From positions 61,543 to 125,542 of the forward strand of contig JADKBZ010000019.1 of assembly GCA_016714815.1 (NCBI GenBank): DNA of 64,000 bases, read 5' to 3'. Made by a program: the position numbers and the translations under genes. The DNA comes from Holophagales bacterium (lineage in GTDB: Bacteria > Acidobacteriota > Thermoanaerobaculia > UBA5066). Positions within the stretch are counted from its first letter, which is position 1. Each line of letters starts with the position of its first letter. Below the pieces are notes generated by a model. The model was given only the letters and a program-made list of their open reading frames with translations. It was not told the DNA's origin and did not search any database. Shown here in pieces: positions 13,939-23,002 of the stretch.

Positions 13939-14848
13939 GCGCCGGGCCCGCGAGTCGGGTCTCGCCCCCTTCGTCGCGCTCCTCTTCGTCCAGCTCTTCT
14001 TCGGGACCCTCCCCGTCCTCGGGAAGGTCGCCATGCGCGAGCTTTCGCCCTTCACTCTCGCGGCCGTCCGCGGAGTCTTCGGCGCCCTCCTGCTGTCCCT
14101 GGCCGCCCGCGCCCTTTCGGGGCCCGCCCCGCGCCAGAGCCCGGGCGACCGGCTCGAGATCGCCTTCCTCGCGCTCTTCGGCATCGTCGCCAACCAGGTC
14201 CTCTTCATCTCCGGCCTCCACCGGACGACCGCGACCCACGCGACGCTCCTCGTCGCGACGGTCCCGGTCTTCACGATCGTCATCGAACTCCTGATGCGCC
14301 GGGAGAAACCGTCCGCCCGGCGCCTTCTCGGCGTCCCGATCGCGTTCGGAGGAGTCGTTTTCCTCCTCGACCCGGCCGGTCTTTCGTTCGGAAGCGCGAC
14401 GCTCGCCGGAGACCTCCTCGTGACGGCGAACTCGGCGGCGTACGCCTTCTTCCTCGTCCGGGCCCGGGACGTCCTCGCCCGGCGCTCCGCGCTCTCCTTC
14501 GTCGCGCAGGCCTTCCGCTACGGGGCGGTCCCGATCGTCTTCATCGCCCTCCCCGACCTCGTCCGCCTCCACCCGGCCGACCTCTCGGCCAGGACCGTCG
14601 CCGCGGCGGCGGGCGTCGTCCTCCTCGGCACCGTCGGGGCCTACGCCCTGAACGCCTGGGCCCTCGCCCGCACGGGAGCCTCGACGACGGCCTTCTTCAT
14701 CTACATCCAGCCCCTCTTCGCCGGGGCGCTCGCCTTCCTCGCCCTCGGCGAACGGCCTTCCTCCCGCCTCTTCGGCGCCGCCGTGCTGATCTTCACCGGC
14801 GTCGCGTTTGCCATCTGGCCCTCCCGAGCCGGCCGTCCGGCGGCCTGA
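13928..14848 (+). CDS. EamA/DMT-superfamily transporter
   Basis: The protein has 306 residues and about ten transmembrane helices arranged as two EamA repeats (roughly 15-145 and 155-295). Typical signatures include the first helix LLFVQLFFGTLPVLGK and the paired segment IQPLFAGALAFLALGE near the end. Members export amino acids, nucleotides or other metabolites; the substrate cannot be predicted. A TTG start at 13928, inside the ygfZ 3' end, is chosen because later start codons would remove the first helix. The 11-bp overlap implies an operon with ygfZ, although a functional link is not obvious. Confidence 0.82.
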   Translation: MAAERRARESGLAPFVALLFVQLFFGTLPVLGKVAMRELSPFTLAAVRGVFGALLLSLAARALSGPAPRQSPGDRLEIAFLALFGIVANQVLFISGLHRTTATHATLLVATVPVFTIVIELLMRREKPSARRLLGVPIAFGGVVFLLDPAGLSFGSATLAGDLLVTANSAAYAFFLVRARDVLARRSALSFVAQAFRYGAVPIVFIALPDLVRLHPADLSARTVAAAAGVVLLGTVGAYALNAWALARTGASTTAFFIYIQPLFAGALAFLALGERPSSRLFGAAVLIFTGVAFAIWPSRAGRPAA

Positions 14849-14900
14849 GCGCGCCCGGGTCGCGTGGGATCCCGCCCGTTCGGACACTTCCCTGCAGGGA

Positions 14901-14906
14901 CATAAT
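14901..14906 (+). promoter_or_regulatory. -10-like box (CATAAT) of the secreted repeat-protein gene
   Basis: CATAAT stands out in GC-rich DNA, 46 nt upstream of the ATG at 14953. The expected leader carries an AGAGG ribosome-binding site. No convincing -35 box is seen. Confidence 0.4.
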
Positions 14907-14952
14907 GCGTTTGGGAGGGGAGGCCCCGCCTCCCGCAGATGAGAGGTTCTCG

Positions 14953-16185
14953 ATGAAGTCTTCCCGACCCGCTCTCCTTCTCCCGGCCCTCTTCCTTTTC
15001 CTGACCCTCCCGGCCGCAGCCGACGTCCGGCCGAAGCCGACGGTCGAAGGTCCGCCCCAGGCCGCGATCGAGGGGACGGTCACGTCCATCAACATCCCGT
15101 TCGTCGGCGGCGGGCCGATCGTCACGCTCCTGGACGGCCTCGTCCACTTCGACGCGACCGACGCGACCGTCCGGTTCTCCAGCGGAATCGCCGGGACGAC
15201 GGCCGACCTTGAGATCGGGCAGCGGCTCGTCGCCTTCGTCGAGTCGACGCAGGCGATGCCGAAGGCGAAGAGCATCGTCGTTCTGGCCCAGCGGACCGAT
15301 GTGACCTTCACCGGCGCCGTCGAAAGATTCGACCTGACCGCCCGGACGCTGACCGTCCTGGGCTTCGCCGTGAAAGTGACCGCCAGGACGATCTACGGTG
15401 GCCCCCGGGACGGCACCGGGCAGGCCGGACTCGAGGACCTGAAGGTCGGGGACCTCGTCCTCGTCGCCGCGACGGCGGAAACACAGGCCCTCGTCGCGAC
15501 GCGGGTGATGAAGCTGGCTCCGAGCCCGATTCCGACCTCACGCCTTCACGGTGTCGTGGAGTCCATCGGGACCGACTCCTGGACGATCGTCCGCGGGGAC
15601 GGCACGAAGGACGTCGTGAAGGTCGACGCCGAGACGAAGGTCGTCGGCAGCCCGAAGGTCGGCGACGAGGTCGACATCCTCTCCCGCCCGCTGCCGGACG
15701 GCTCGCTCCTCGCGCTCCTGATCGCGGCCTCCGATCCGCTCCCGACGGTCCCGACCGAGCGTTACCAGGGAGTGGTGAGATCGATTTCTCCGACCTCCTG
15801 GACCATCGGTCCGAAGGTGGGAGAGGGGCCGGACCGCATCTTCGACGTGGACGGATCGACGAGGGTCATCGGCGACCCGAAAGTCGGCGACGAGGTCGGC
15901 ATCCTGGCTTCGAAGCAGGTCAACGGCACGTATCTCGCGGTCGCGATCGCGAAGCTGACGACGGCTCCCCCGGTCGGGACCCAGGTCGTGCTCGAGGGAA
16001 TCGTGAACCGCGTCGACCCGGAGGGGATGATGGGCGTCGCGACGTGGATGGTCGGCGACACGAAGGTGCTCGTCACGCGGATGACGGCCGTCAGCGGAGC
16101 TCCGAAGGCCGGTGACACCGTTCGCGTCGAAGGGTTCAGGGGCCCGGACGGCATCGTGATGGCCGCGAAAGTCGCGAAGCTCTGA
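14953..16185 (+). CDS. Secreted protein with four DUF5666-like repeats
   Basis: The protein has 410 residues with a signal peptide (hydrophobic LLLPALFLFLTLPAAA, cleavage near residue 23). The mature part is built from repeated ~80-residue beta modules: compare GVVESIGTDSWTIV, GVVRSISPTSWTIG and GIVNRVDPEGMMGV, each followed by a GxPKVGDEV or GAPKAGDTV strand. These match the DUF5666 repeat, an OB-like module of unknown function found in secreted proteins. No catalytic residues or cysteines are apparent. The ATG at 14953 is preferred over the in-frame start at 14905 because it directly precedes the signal peptide and has a ribosome-binding site. Confidence 0.8.
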   Translation: MKSSRPALLLPALFLFLTLPAAADVRPKPTVEGPPQAAIEGTVTSINIPFVGGGPIVTLLDGLVHFDATDATVRFSSGIAGTTADLEIGQRLVAFVESTQAMPKAKSIVVLAQRTDVTFTGAVERFDLTARTLTVLGFAVKVTARTIYGGPRDGTGQAGLEDLKVGDLVLVAATAETQALVATRVMKLAPSPIPTSRLHGVVESIGTDSWTIVRGDGTKDVVKVDAETKVVGSPKVGDEVDILSRPLPDGSLLALLIAASDPLPTVPTERYQGVVRSISPTSWTIGPKVGEGPDRIFDVDGSTRVIGDPKVGDEVGILASKQVNGTYLAVAIAKLTTAPPVGTQVVLEGIVNRVDPEGMMGVATWMVGDTKVLVTRMTAVSGAPKAGDTVRVEGFRGPDGIVMAAKVAKL

Positions 16186-16217
16186 GCGGACCGCGCTTCG
16201 CCCCTTCGCCGGGGACC

Positions 16218-17123
16218 TCAGAGCAGCAGGATCCCGTCCAGGGCGAAGAGGGCCGAGACATACACTGCGAACACCCTTCCCTCTTCGTAGGGCTTCCGAT
16301 AGAGGCCGTAGAGATGCAGCGCGGCGACTCCGGCATTGAGCGGATGGACCCATGGGATGGCGAGCAGGAACCCCGCCGCTGAATAGGCGACGACCGTGGA
16401 GACGGCGATGCAGTGCCGGGCCACCCGTTCCCCGAGCAGCACGGGCAGGGTGGCGACCCCAGTCCGCCGGTCCCCCTCGGTGTCCTTGAGGTCGACGAAG
16501 TTGGCGGCGAGCGAGAGCGGCACCAGGAGATAGAGAGCCCAGCTCGGGGGAAACTCCCGGAAGTCGCCGCCGGCCAGCGCGAAGCCGCAAACGGCCACGG
16601 CGAGGGAGTTCAGACCGATCAGCAGCTTCGAGAGGATCGGCACCCGTTTCAGCCGGAAGGGACGGCACGAGTAGACGAAGTAGCCGGCGGTGATCGCCAG
16701 GACTCCGGCCAGCATCCGGCGGTCGGCCAGGACGGCGACCAGCAGGGAGGCCAGCAGGCTGAGCACCCCGGCCCGCAGGTAAACGGCCGGATTCACCGTC
16801 CCCAGCACCAGCGGCCGGTCAGGGTTCGTGACGCGGTCCGCGGCCACGTCCTCGAGGTTGTTGGTGACGATCGCGAAGACGGCGGCGTAGGAGAGCGCCA
16901 CCGCGAAGAGCAGGAAGCGCCACAACAGATCGGGATCCGGGATCCGCCCGGCCTGGCCGGACTGCCGCAGGAAAAGCGCCATGCCCAGCCCTCCCAGCGC
17001 GACGTAGTGGAGGATGCGCGGCACCCGCAGGTCTCGCAGCAGCTCCCGGGTCAGGCGAGGCTCGAGCAGAAGCGCCGCGAGGACCGGCAGGAGGCTGCCG
17101 GTCAGCAGCAGGGGTTCAGCCAT
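16218..17123 (-). CDS. UbiA-family prenyltransferase
   Basis: The protein has 301 residues and about nine transmembrane helices. Both aspartate-rich motifs of the UbiA superfamily are intact: NNLEDVAADRVTNPDRP near residue 88 and DLKDTEGDRRTGVATLPVL near residue 214. These bind Mg2+ and the prenyl diphosphate, so the enzyme should be active in joining a prenyl chain to an acceptor in the membrane. No quinone, heme, chlorophyll or archaeal-lipid gene is near. Instead it leads a leftward block with an exported toroid protein and a membrane protein that has a UbiA-like C-terminal half. Codon use here (more CTG leucine) looks different from flanking genes, hinting at acquisition. Confidence 0.88.
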   Translation of the reverse strand: MAEPLLLTGSLLPVLAALLLEPRLTRELLRDLRVPRILHYVALGGLGMALFLRQSGQAGRIPDPDLLWRFLLFAVALSYAAVFAIVTNNLEDVAADRVTNPDRPLVLGTVNPAVYLRAGVLSLLASLLVAVLADRRMLAGVLAITAGYFVYSCRPFRLKRVPILSKLLIGLNSLAVAVCGFALAGGDFREFPPSWALYLLVPLSLAANFVDLKDTEGDRRTGVATLPVLLGERVARHCIAVSTVVAYSAAGFLLAIPWVHPLNAGVAALHLYGLYRKPYEEGRVFAVYVSALFALDGILLL

Positions 17124-17160
17124 GATCGCCCGGAGGCCCCACGAAACAGACCCGACCGGG

Positions 17161-17901
17161 TCACTTCACGGAGAAGTTGATCAGCGTCACCGGAGTGGTC
17201 GCTGCGACGAGGAGGATGTCGTCGATGGCGACTGACGGGTCCGTGCCGCTCCCGTTGCCGTTGTTCCTCCAGTGGAAGCCCACGCGGACGTTGGGGTTGT
17301 TGTCGAAAGCCGCGGGAAGGGCCATCGTGTAGCGCGTCCACTGCCCGGCGCTGTATCCGTTGCACGCCCCGCAGCAGACGGTGGTCAGACAGTACTGGAA
17401 GCCCACCGGCCAGGTCGCCCCGTTGTCGGTACTGAGCCGGAGCTGGGCCCGATCATCGGAGCAGGCTGCACTCCCGTAGGCGATGAAGTCGAAGGAAAGG
17501 GTGAGGCCGGAAGCCCCGGTGGTGTTGATGGTCGGGGAAACGGCGAGCCGGAAGGTGGCATTCGTGGCTCCGGTCTCGTTGAAATGGGCGCCCGTGTCGC
17601 CGCCTGAGCCCGGGTCGTTTCCGATGTGGAGCGCTGCGTCTCCCACACAGGTGGAACCGCAGCCAGGGGGCGGCACGCCTTCCTCGGCGCAGCTGACGAA
17701 CCAGTTGTTGGGCGAGCCCCCGGACACGCCATCCACGTTGTCGAGGATCGACCAGCCACCGTAGGTGCCGGCCAGGCAGTTGGCCGCACACCCGTTGTTG
17801 AAGTTGACGGACCAGAGGGTGGTCTGCGCCTGGCCCGCGGACGCGGACAGGACCGACAGGCCGACCGAGAAGGACATCCGAAGCACCAGGGACCTCTTCA
17901 T
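17161..17901 (-). CDS. Secreted cysteine-rich beta-sandwich protein, function unknown
   Basis: The protein has 246 residues with a signal peptide (start at the ATG at 17901; hydrophobic MSFSVGLSVLSASAGQAQ). The mature part resembles a carbohydrate-binding or MAM-like jelly roll: LTLSFDFIAYGS, AQLRLSTDNGATWP, RVGFHWRNNGNGSGTDPSVAIDDILL. About ten cysteines, several in pairs (TVCCGACNGY), suggest disulfides. It ends TPVTLINFSVK without any extra domain. I recall a similar short tail in other exported proteins, but its role is unknown. The gene lies between the UbiA gene and the UbiA-like membrane protein gene, all on the same strand. Confidence 0.65.
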   Translation of the reverse strand: MKRSLVLRMSFSVGLSVLSASAGQAQTTLWSVNFNNGCAANCLAGTYGGWSILDNVDGVSGGSPNNWFVSCAEEGVPPPGCGSTCVGDAALHIGNDPGSGGDTGAHFNETGATNATFRLAVSPTINTTGASGLTLSFDFIAYGSAACSDDRAQLRLSTDNGATWPVGFQYCLTTVCCGACNGYSAGQWTRYTMALPAAFDNNPNVRVGFHWRNNGNGSGTDPSVAIDDILLVAATTPVTLINFSVK

Positions 17902-17917
17902 CGAGAAACCTCCAAAG

Positions 17918-19372
17918 TCATTTCCACGCGACAACAGCCAGCAGGGCGCAGGCGGGGACGAAGGACGCGGCGATCCACTGGGTCCGTTCCGGTCGCCTCC
18001 AGAGCCAGGCGACTGGCGGCAGCGCGAGCGCCGCCAGGAGGGCCCGGGCCGAGGCCGTGGGCAGCAGGAGCAGCCCGCCGGCCACGAACGCCGCCAGCAC
18101 CAGGGAGGTGGCGAGCCCTATCAGCGCGTAGTGGCGCGGCAGGACGCCAGGCCTCCGGTGGTCCTTCGGCCGCGAGCTCGCGAGGTCCGCGAGAAGTCCG
18201 GCGGGCAGCGCGGCCGCGAGCAGGCAGAGGAGCCAGGGCCGGGGGAAGCCGACCATCGGCCCCCCAAGGGCGACGAATCCGAGAAGCGCAGCCGACACCA
18301 GCGCCAGGGCCTCCAGCACGTTCCTCGCGACCGGCACTTGCACAAGGCGCAGGGGCGGCTCGTTCAGCAGGAACAGCAAACCCCAGATCACGCCTGACAG
18401 GAAAAGGATCCGCGGCGAGATCATCGTACCGATCGCAAGGACGAGCAGGAGCAGCCCGGTTCCGGTGCGCCGGATCCTCTCCGGATCGGCCCCGGTGCGG
18501 GGCAGGCCCGCGAAGGCCCCCAGGCAGAGCAGGAGGGCCGGCACCAGGGCAAACCAGAACAGTGTGGTCGGGTCGAGCCGCACGTTGTCAGGATAGCCTT
18601 TCGACCCGAGCCCCGCGCCGAGGAGCGCGAGAAGCACGGCGACGAGACCCGCGCCCCACGGGATCGCAGCCATCACCTGCCTCATCCAGCGAGCCGAGTG
18701 CCGCCAGAAAGCCGCAAACAGCAGGGCGAGGTCCAGAGTGAGGAGGAACAGCAGGGTCGACTGGTCCCCCTGCCGGTACGCGAGGCGGAAGCCGCGGACG
18801 ACCAGCCCCAGCAGGAGCGGCACCGCGCCCGAGAGGAACAGCACGGTATAGATGGACCAGGCTCCGAGGAGGCCCCGGGTCACGCTCCCGGTCTTGATCC
18901 TCACGTAGTTGAACGACGCCAGCACCAGCAGCACGATCTCTACGCGGATGCCGAGGGTGGCGCCCCGCATCATGCTGGAGCCGCCGACGGTCACGTACGA
19001 CCAGGCGATATCCCGGAAGGAGTGGAGCGATAGATAGTTCATCCGGGCGGGCACGCCCCGGCTGGTGAGGAGATCGAGGATGGGCGCCGACCACGCGAAC
19101 ATGTAGAACACGACCACCAGCTTCGCCACCTTCTCGATCCGCTCGCCGGAGAAGAGATGGAGCTGCAGGACGAACGCCAGCACGATGAAGACGAACCAGA
19201 GCCCGATGTGGACGACGTCGTCCAGCGTGAAGAGGCGGTGGCTGGAGAAGAACTCCAGCGCCAGGCGGACGGCCAGAACCGCGAAGAAGAGATGCAGGTA
19301 CCTTTCGAACGGCGTTGGGTGGTTCTCGACGTGATCCACCACTCGCGCGTAGAGGTCCTGGAGCCACTGCAC
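17918..19372 (-). CDS. Polytopic membrane protein with UbiA-like C-terminal half
   Basis: The protein has 484 residues and some 12-13 hydrophobic helices. I do not recognise the N-terminal half. The C-terminal half can be aligned by eye with the UbiA enzyme encoded two genes away: PPLRLVQVPVARNVLEAL against RPFRLKRVPILSKLLIGL, and DLASSRPKDHRRPGVLP against DLKDTEGDRRTGVATLP. The second aspartate motif is degenerate, and the first aspartate motif (NxxxDxxxD) seems absent, so it may be an inactive UbiA-like partner or a diverged enzyme. It lies 3 bp from the neighbouring cyclase-like gene, so both are surely co-transcribed. The UbiA relationship is my inference from a visual alignment. Confidence 0.6.
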   Translation of the reverse strand: MQWLQDLYARVVDHVENHPTPFERYLHLFFAVLAVRLALEFFSSHRLFTLDDVVHIGLWFVFIVLAFVLQLHLFSGERIEKVAKLVVVFYMFAWSAPILDLLTSRGVPARMNYLSLHSFRDIAWSYVTVGGSSMMRGATLGIRVEIVLLVLASFNYVRIKTGSVTRGLLGAWSIYTVLFLSGAVPLLLGLVVRGFRLAYRQGDQSTLLFLLTLDLALLFAAFWRHSARWMRQVMAAIPWGAGLVAVLLALLGAGLGSKGYPDNVRLDPTTLFWFALVPALLLCLGAFAGLPRTGADPERIRRTGTGLLLLVLAIGTMISPRILFLSGVIWGLLFLLNEPPLRLVQVPVARNVLEALALVSAALLGFVALGGPMVGFPRPWLLCLLAAALPAGLLADLASSRPKDHRRPGVLPRHYALIGLATSLVLAAFVAGGLLLLPTASARALLAALALPPVAWLWRRPERTQWIAASFVPACALLAVVAWK

Positions 19373-19375
19373 CGG

Positions 19376-20410
19376 CTAGCGTCCGGGGCGCGAGCAATAC
19401 CACGCGAGCACGCTGATTGCGCGCGCGGTGGCAAAGGCGCTCTCCTCTTTCTGGTAACGAGCGCTGTCGATCGGGAAGAGGCCGCCGTCCCAGCTCCCGT
19501 CCGGGCGCTGAGAGGCGAGCAGAAACTCCACGCCTCGCTGGATCGCCACCTGGTTCCGGACCGGGCCGGCGTGGCGGAGCGCGGAGAGCATCAGGGCGGT
19601 CTGCAGCTCCCTCGACACGCCCCGGGCCCGTTGCGGATCCACGAAGGTCCAGCTGCCGTCCGTCGCCTGGCTGGAGCGGATGAAGGCCTCTGCCCGCTCC
19701 CGGGCCTTTCTGGTGGCCGCTCCGTCAAGCTGTGAAAGGGCCCGAAGCACCGGCCACAGCGGATACGCCGAACAGCCGTAATACTCCCAGGCCTGCCCCC
19801 AGTCGCCGGCCACCGTCTGGCGGGCGAGAAGCCAGTCCCTGGCCCCGGATCGAGAGCGTGGCTTCAGGCGGGCGGCGTCCAGCATCGCCAGCACGAAGCC
19901 CGTCACCGACGCGAAATTCGGGACATCCCGCACGTCGGGGTTGCCGATCACCCACTCCCCTGTCGCGGCCTGCAGGGTGACGACGGGAGCCAGCCGGGGT
20001 GCGATTCTGCCCGGTCCGTCCAGCCTCGAGAGAAGGAGGAGGTACTCGGCCGTGGTCTCCAGGCAGTACCCCGCACGGCACCGCCGGTTGTGGCAGATCA
20101 GCCCTTCCGCGTTCTCGTTCGTGCGCAGGAAGGCGAGTGCCTTCTCCAGCACGGGCTCACGCCGGTCCACGCCGCAGTCGAGCAGCGCGTTCGCCCCGGC
20201 CACCGTCTCCCAGATCTCGAAAAGCGGGTTTACGCGGTCACAGATGGCCCCGTCGGCGCGCTGCAATGCGACGAGGTAGCCACAGCCTGCCTGCAGCGTC
20301 GCGTCGAGGAGCGCCGGTTCCGGTAGCTCGCTTCGAGACGAGGCGGCTGCCAGCGGAGGCAGACCCCCCAGGCAGAGGGCCAGGAAAGCGCCGAACAGTG
20401 CCAGCCTCAT
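19376..20410 (-). CDS. Exported squalene-cyclase/prenyltransferase-like toroid protein
   Basis: The protein has 344 residues with a signal peptide (MRLALFGAFLALCLGGLPPLAAA). The remainder consists of alpha-alpha hairpin repeats of the terpene cyclase/prenyltransferase toroid type, each with a QxxDGSW-like element: LVALQRADGAICD, LQAATGEWV, LARQTVAGDWG, IRSSQATDGSWTF and LASQRPDGSWDGG. The DxDD acid motif of squalene-hopene cyclases is not seen. That and the export signal argue against a standard cyclase. It may bind prenyl lipids or act as an alpha-macroglobulin-like toroid. The preceding in-frame TTG (20416) is less likely than the ATG at 20410. It begins the leftward block ending with the UbiA gene. 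Confidence 0.7.
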   Translation of the reverse strand: MRLALFGAFLALCLGGLPPLAAASSRSELPEPALLDATLQAGCGYLVALQRADGAICDRVNPLFEIWETVAGANALLDCGVDRREPVLEKALAFLRTNENAEGLICHNRRCRAGYCLETTAEYLLLLSRLDGPGRIAPRLAPVVTLQAATGEWVIGNPDVRDVPNFASVTGFVLAMLDAARLKPRSRSGARDWLLARQTVAGDWGQAWEYYGCSAYPLWPVLRALSQLDGAATRKARERAEAFIRSSQATDGSWTFVDPQRARGVSRELQTALMLSALRHAGPVRNQVAIQRGVEFLLASQRPDGSWDGGLFPIDSARYQKEESAFATARAISVLAWYCSRPGR

Positions 20411-20523
20411 CTGCAAATGTTACACGGCTTGCCCATGGGGAACACGAGTGCCCGGACGAGTCCTTGCCCCGCCCCGACCATCAGCCGCCTTGCCGCCCCA
20501 AGCCGGTATCCCTGCCCCACGCC

Positions 20524-22515
20524 TCAGCGGAAGACCTGCATCCCCCTGAGCTCGCGGATCCGGTCGCGCAGCTGCCCCGCCGTCTCGAACTCGAGCTCCC
20601 GCGCGGCTTCCTTCATCTTCTTCGTCAGCGAGGAGATCTCCTCCTCGATCGACCGGTCGTCGAGGAGGGCGTCCTTCCTCGCGCCGCCGAGGGCCGGGAC
20701 GCCTCCGTAGTCGAGGTTCGCCATCCGCAGGAGCGGAGAGTCGATCGCCTTGACGATCGACTCGGGGACGATGCCGTGCTCGAGGTTGTAGGCCTCCTGG
20801 GTCACGCGGCGCCGGGTCATCTCGTCCATCGCCCGGCGCATCGAGTCGGTGACCTTGTCGGCGTAGAAGACGACGAGGCCGTTGAGGTTTCGCGCCGCCC
20901 GCCCCGCCGTCTGGATGAGCGACGTCTCCGAGCGCAGGAACCCCTCCTTGTCGGCGTCGAGAATCGCGACGAGGGAGACCTCGGGGAGGTCGAGCCCCTC
21001 TCGCAGGAGGTTGATCCCGACGAGGGCGTCGAAGATTCCCCGCCTGAGGTCGCCGATGATCTGGACCCGCTCGAGCGTCTCGACGTCGGAGTGGAGGTAG
21101 CGGGCGCGGACGCCGAGCTCGAGGAAGTAGTTCGTCAGGTCCTCGGCCATCCGCTTGGTGAGCGTCGAGACGAGCGTCCGCTCCCCCTTCGCGGCCCGCT
21201 CGCGGACCCGGCCGAGGAGGTCGTCCACCTGCCCCTTCACGGGCTTCACCTCGACGCGCGGGTCGACGAGGCCCGTCGGGCGGATCACCTGCTCCACGAC
21301 CTCGCCTCCCGCCTGCTCCAGCTCGTACGGAGCCGGCGTCGCCGACACGTACAGCCTCTGCCCCACCCGCTCGAGCCACTCCTCGAACTTCAGCGGCCGG
21401 TTGTCGAGGGCCGACGGGAGACGGAAGCCGTACTCGACGAGCGTCTCCTTGCGGGAGCGGTCGCCGTGGTACATCGCCCGCACCTGGGGAATCGTCTGGT
21501 GGCTCTCGTCGATGATCGTCAGGTAGTCGGCCGGGAAGTAGTCGAGGAGCGTCGGCGGCGGCTCTCCGGGCGCACGGCCCGAGAGGTGCCGGGAGTAGTT
21601 CTCGATGCCGGAGCAGTAGCCGATCTCCCGGATCATCTCGAGGTCGAAGCGGGTCCGCTGCTCGATCCGCTGCGCCTCGAGGAGCTTCTTCTGCGCCGTC
21701 AGCTCCTCGACCCTCACGACGAGCTCGGCCTCGATCGACCCGAGCGCCCGCTCCCTCACCTCCTGCGGGGTGACGTAGTGGGACTTCGGGTAGAGGGCGA
21801 ACTCCCCGAGCCGTTCGAGGACCTTTCCGGTCAGGAGGTCGACGCGCGAGACCTTCTCGATCTCGTCGCCGAAGAACTCGACGCGGATCCCGGTGTCCTC
21901 GTACGAAGGGTGGATCTCGAGGACGTCGCCCCGGACGCGGAACGTCCCGCGGTCGAGGTCGAGGTGGGAGCGCTCGTACTGCGCCTCGACGAGGCGCTTC
22001 AAGTACCACGTCAGGCCGTAGCGCGCCCCGGTCTTCAGCTCGATCGACATCTTGCCGAACGACTCGGGGCTCCCGAGGCCGTAGATGCAGGAGACCGAGG
22101 CGACGATGATGACGTCGCGCCGCTCGAAGAGCGCGGCCGTGGCCGCGATCCGGAGCTTGTCGATCTCCTCGTTGATCTGCGTTTCCTTCTCGATGAACGT
22201 GTCCGACTGCGCGATGTACGCCTCGGGCTGGTAGTAGTCGTAGTACGAGACGAAGTACTCGACCCGGTTCTTCGGGAAGAACCGCTTGAACTCCTGGTAG
22301 AGCTGTGCGGCGAGGGTCTTGTTGTGGGAGAGGACGAGCGCGGGCCGGTCGAGCGCCTCGATCACCTTGGCCATCGTGAACGTCTTCCCCGACCCGGTGA
22401 CGCCGAGGAGGACCTGGTGGTCCTTCTCCTCGCGGAATCCCCGAACGAGCGCCTCGATCGCCGCGGGCTGGTCTCCCTGCGGCGTCAGGTCGGAGATGAC
22501 CTCGAACCGGCTCAC
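20524..22515 (-). CDS. uvrB: Excinuclease ABC subunit B
   Basis: The protein has 663 residues, the normal UvrB length. The Walker A box GVTGSGKT is near residue 39, the beta-hairpin [10 protein letters not shown] near residue 92, and the DEAD-like box IIDESH near residue 336. The helicase motifs continue through QTAGRAARN, and the C-terminal UvrC-binding coiled coil ends [13 protein letters not shown]. UvrB verifies DNA damage delivered by UvrA and recruits UvrC for incision. The start is the GTG at 22515, which overlaps the stop of the upstream small membrane protein gene (GTGA), so the two are co-transcribed. uvrA and uvrC are not in the window. Confidence 0.97.
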   Translation of the reverse strand: MSRFEVISDLTPQGDQPAAIEALVRGFREEKDHQVLLGVTGSGKTFTMAKVIEALDRPALVLSHNKTLAAQLYQEFKRFFPKNRVEYFVSYYDYYQPEAYIAQSDTFIEKETQINEEIDKLRIAATAALFERRDVIIVASVSCIYGLGSPESFGKMSIELKTGARYGLTWYLKRLVEAQYERSHLDLDRGTFRVRGDVLEIHPSYEDTGIRVEFFGDEIEKVSRVDLLTGKVLERLGEFALYPKSHYVTPQEVRERALGSIEAELVVRVEELTAQKKLLEAQRIEQRTRFDLEMIREIGYCSGIENYSRHLSGRAPGEPPPTLLDYFPADYLTIIDESHQTIPQVRAMYHGDRSRKETLVEYGFRLPSALDNRPLKFEEWLERVGQRLYVSATPAPYELEQAGGEVVEQVIRPTGLVDPRVEVKPVKGQVDDLLGRVRERAAKGERTLVSTLTKRMAEDLTNYFLELGVRARYLHSDVETLERVQIIGDLRRGIFDALVGINLLREGLDLPEVSLVAILDADKEGFLRSETSLIQTAGRAARNLNGLVVFYADKVTDSMRRAMDEMTRRRVTQEAYNLEHGIVPESIVKAIDSPLLRMANLDYGGVPALGGARKDALLDDRSIEEEISSLTKKMKEAARELEFETAGQLRDRIRELRGMQVFR

Positions 22516-22937
22516 GTCTTCGGCATCGCGCGGAGGGCGTCGGTGATCGCGCGGAGCTCTTCCGCGTTCACGCTGTTGTCCGCAAGGGCCGCAACGATCT
22601 TCTTCTGGATCGCGTGGATCCCTTCCGGCTTCGCCTTGCCCGCCTTGGCCGCGCCGACGAACGCGGCGTACTCGGTCCGGAACGTTTCCCGCTCCGCGGC
22701 CGGCACCTCCGGGGCGATGGCCGCGACGACCTGCGCCTCCGTCGCCCCGAGGAGGGTCTCCATCAGCTGGGGTGCCCTGCGCAGGAAGAGGACCAGCCCG
22801 GCGATGGCGACCAGGGAAAGGAGCGCACAGCCGACGAGGCCCCACTTCATGCAGCCGCGCGACTCGACGTCCTTCGCCAGGGAATGCGGGAGGGAACCGT
22901 CTCCTGGGAAGACCGGGGGCGGGACAGCGCTGCTCAT
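22512..22937 (-). CDS. Small single-pass membrane protein, unknown function
   Basis: The protein has 141 residues. A proline-rich N-terminus of ~30 residues precedes one transmembrane helix ([21 protein letters not shown]). The C-terminal ~85 residues are predicted helical and charged ([23 protein letters not shown]). I recognise no family. It overlaps the uvrB start by 4 bp and is therefore translationally coupled to it, but a repair role is not implied. A TATTCT box at 22992-22997 on this strand and a GGGAGGAGA ribosome-binding site precede the ATG. Confidence 0.7.
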   Translation of the reverse strand: MSSAVPPPVFPGDGSLPHSLAKDVESRGCMKWGLVGCALLSLVAIAGLVLFLRRAPQLMETLLGATEAQVVAAIAPEVPAAERETFRTEYAAFVGAAKAGKAKPEGIHAIQKKIVAALADNSVNAEELRAITDALRAMPKT

Positions 22938-22990
22938 GTTCTCTCCTCCCGGCCCCGGCCCGCCGCCGTCGGCGGGGCCCGACCGCGTGT

Positions 22991-22997
22991 GAGAATA
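22991..22997. promoter_or_regulatory. Overlapping divergent -10-like boxes (GAGAATA)
   Basis: Rightward GAGAAT lies 6 nt before the PBP1A GTG. Leftward the same bases read TATTCT, about 55 nt before the small membrane protein gene. The full ANNNTANNNT symmetry seen elsewhere fails here by one base. Confidence 0.35.
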
Positions 22998-23002
22998 CCC
23001 CG

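Noticed and set aside
17161..17200. Type IX secretion sorting tail on the secreted protein ending TPVTLINFSVK
   Set aside because: The phrase resembles linkers before such tails, but no sorting domain follows and no type IX gene is present.
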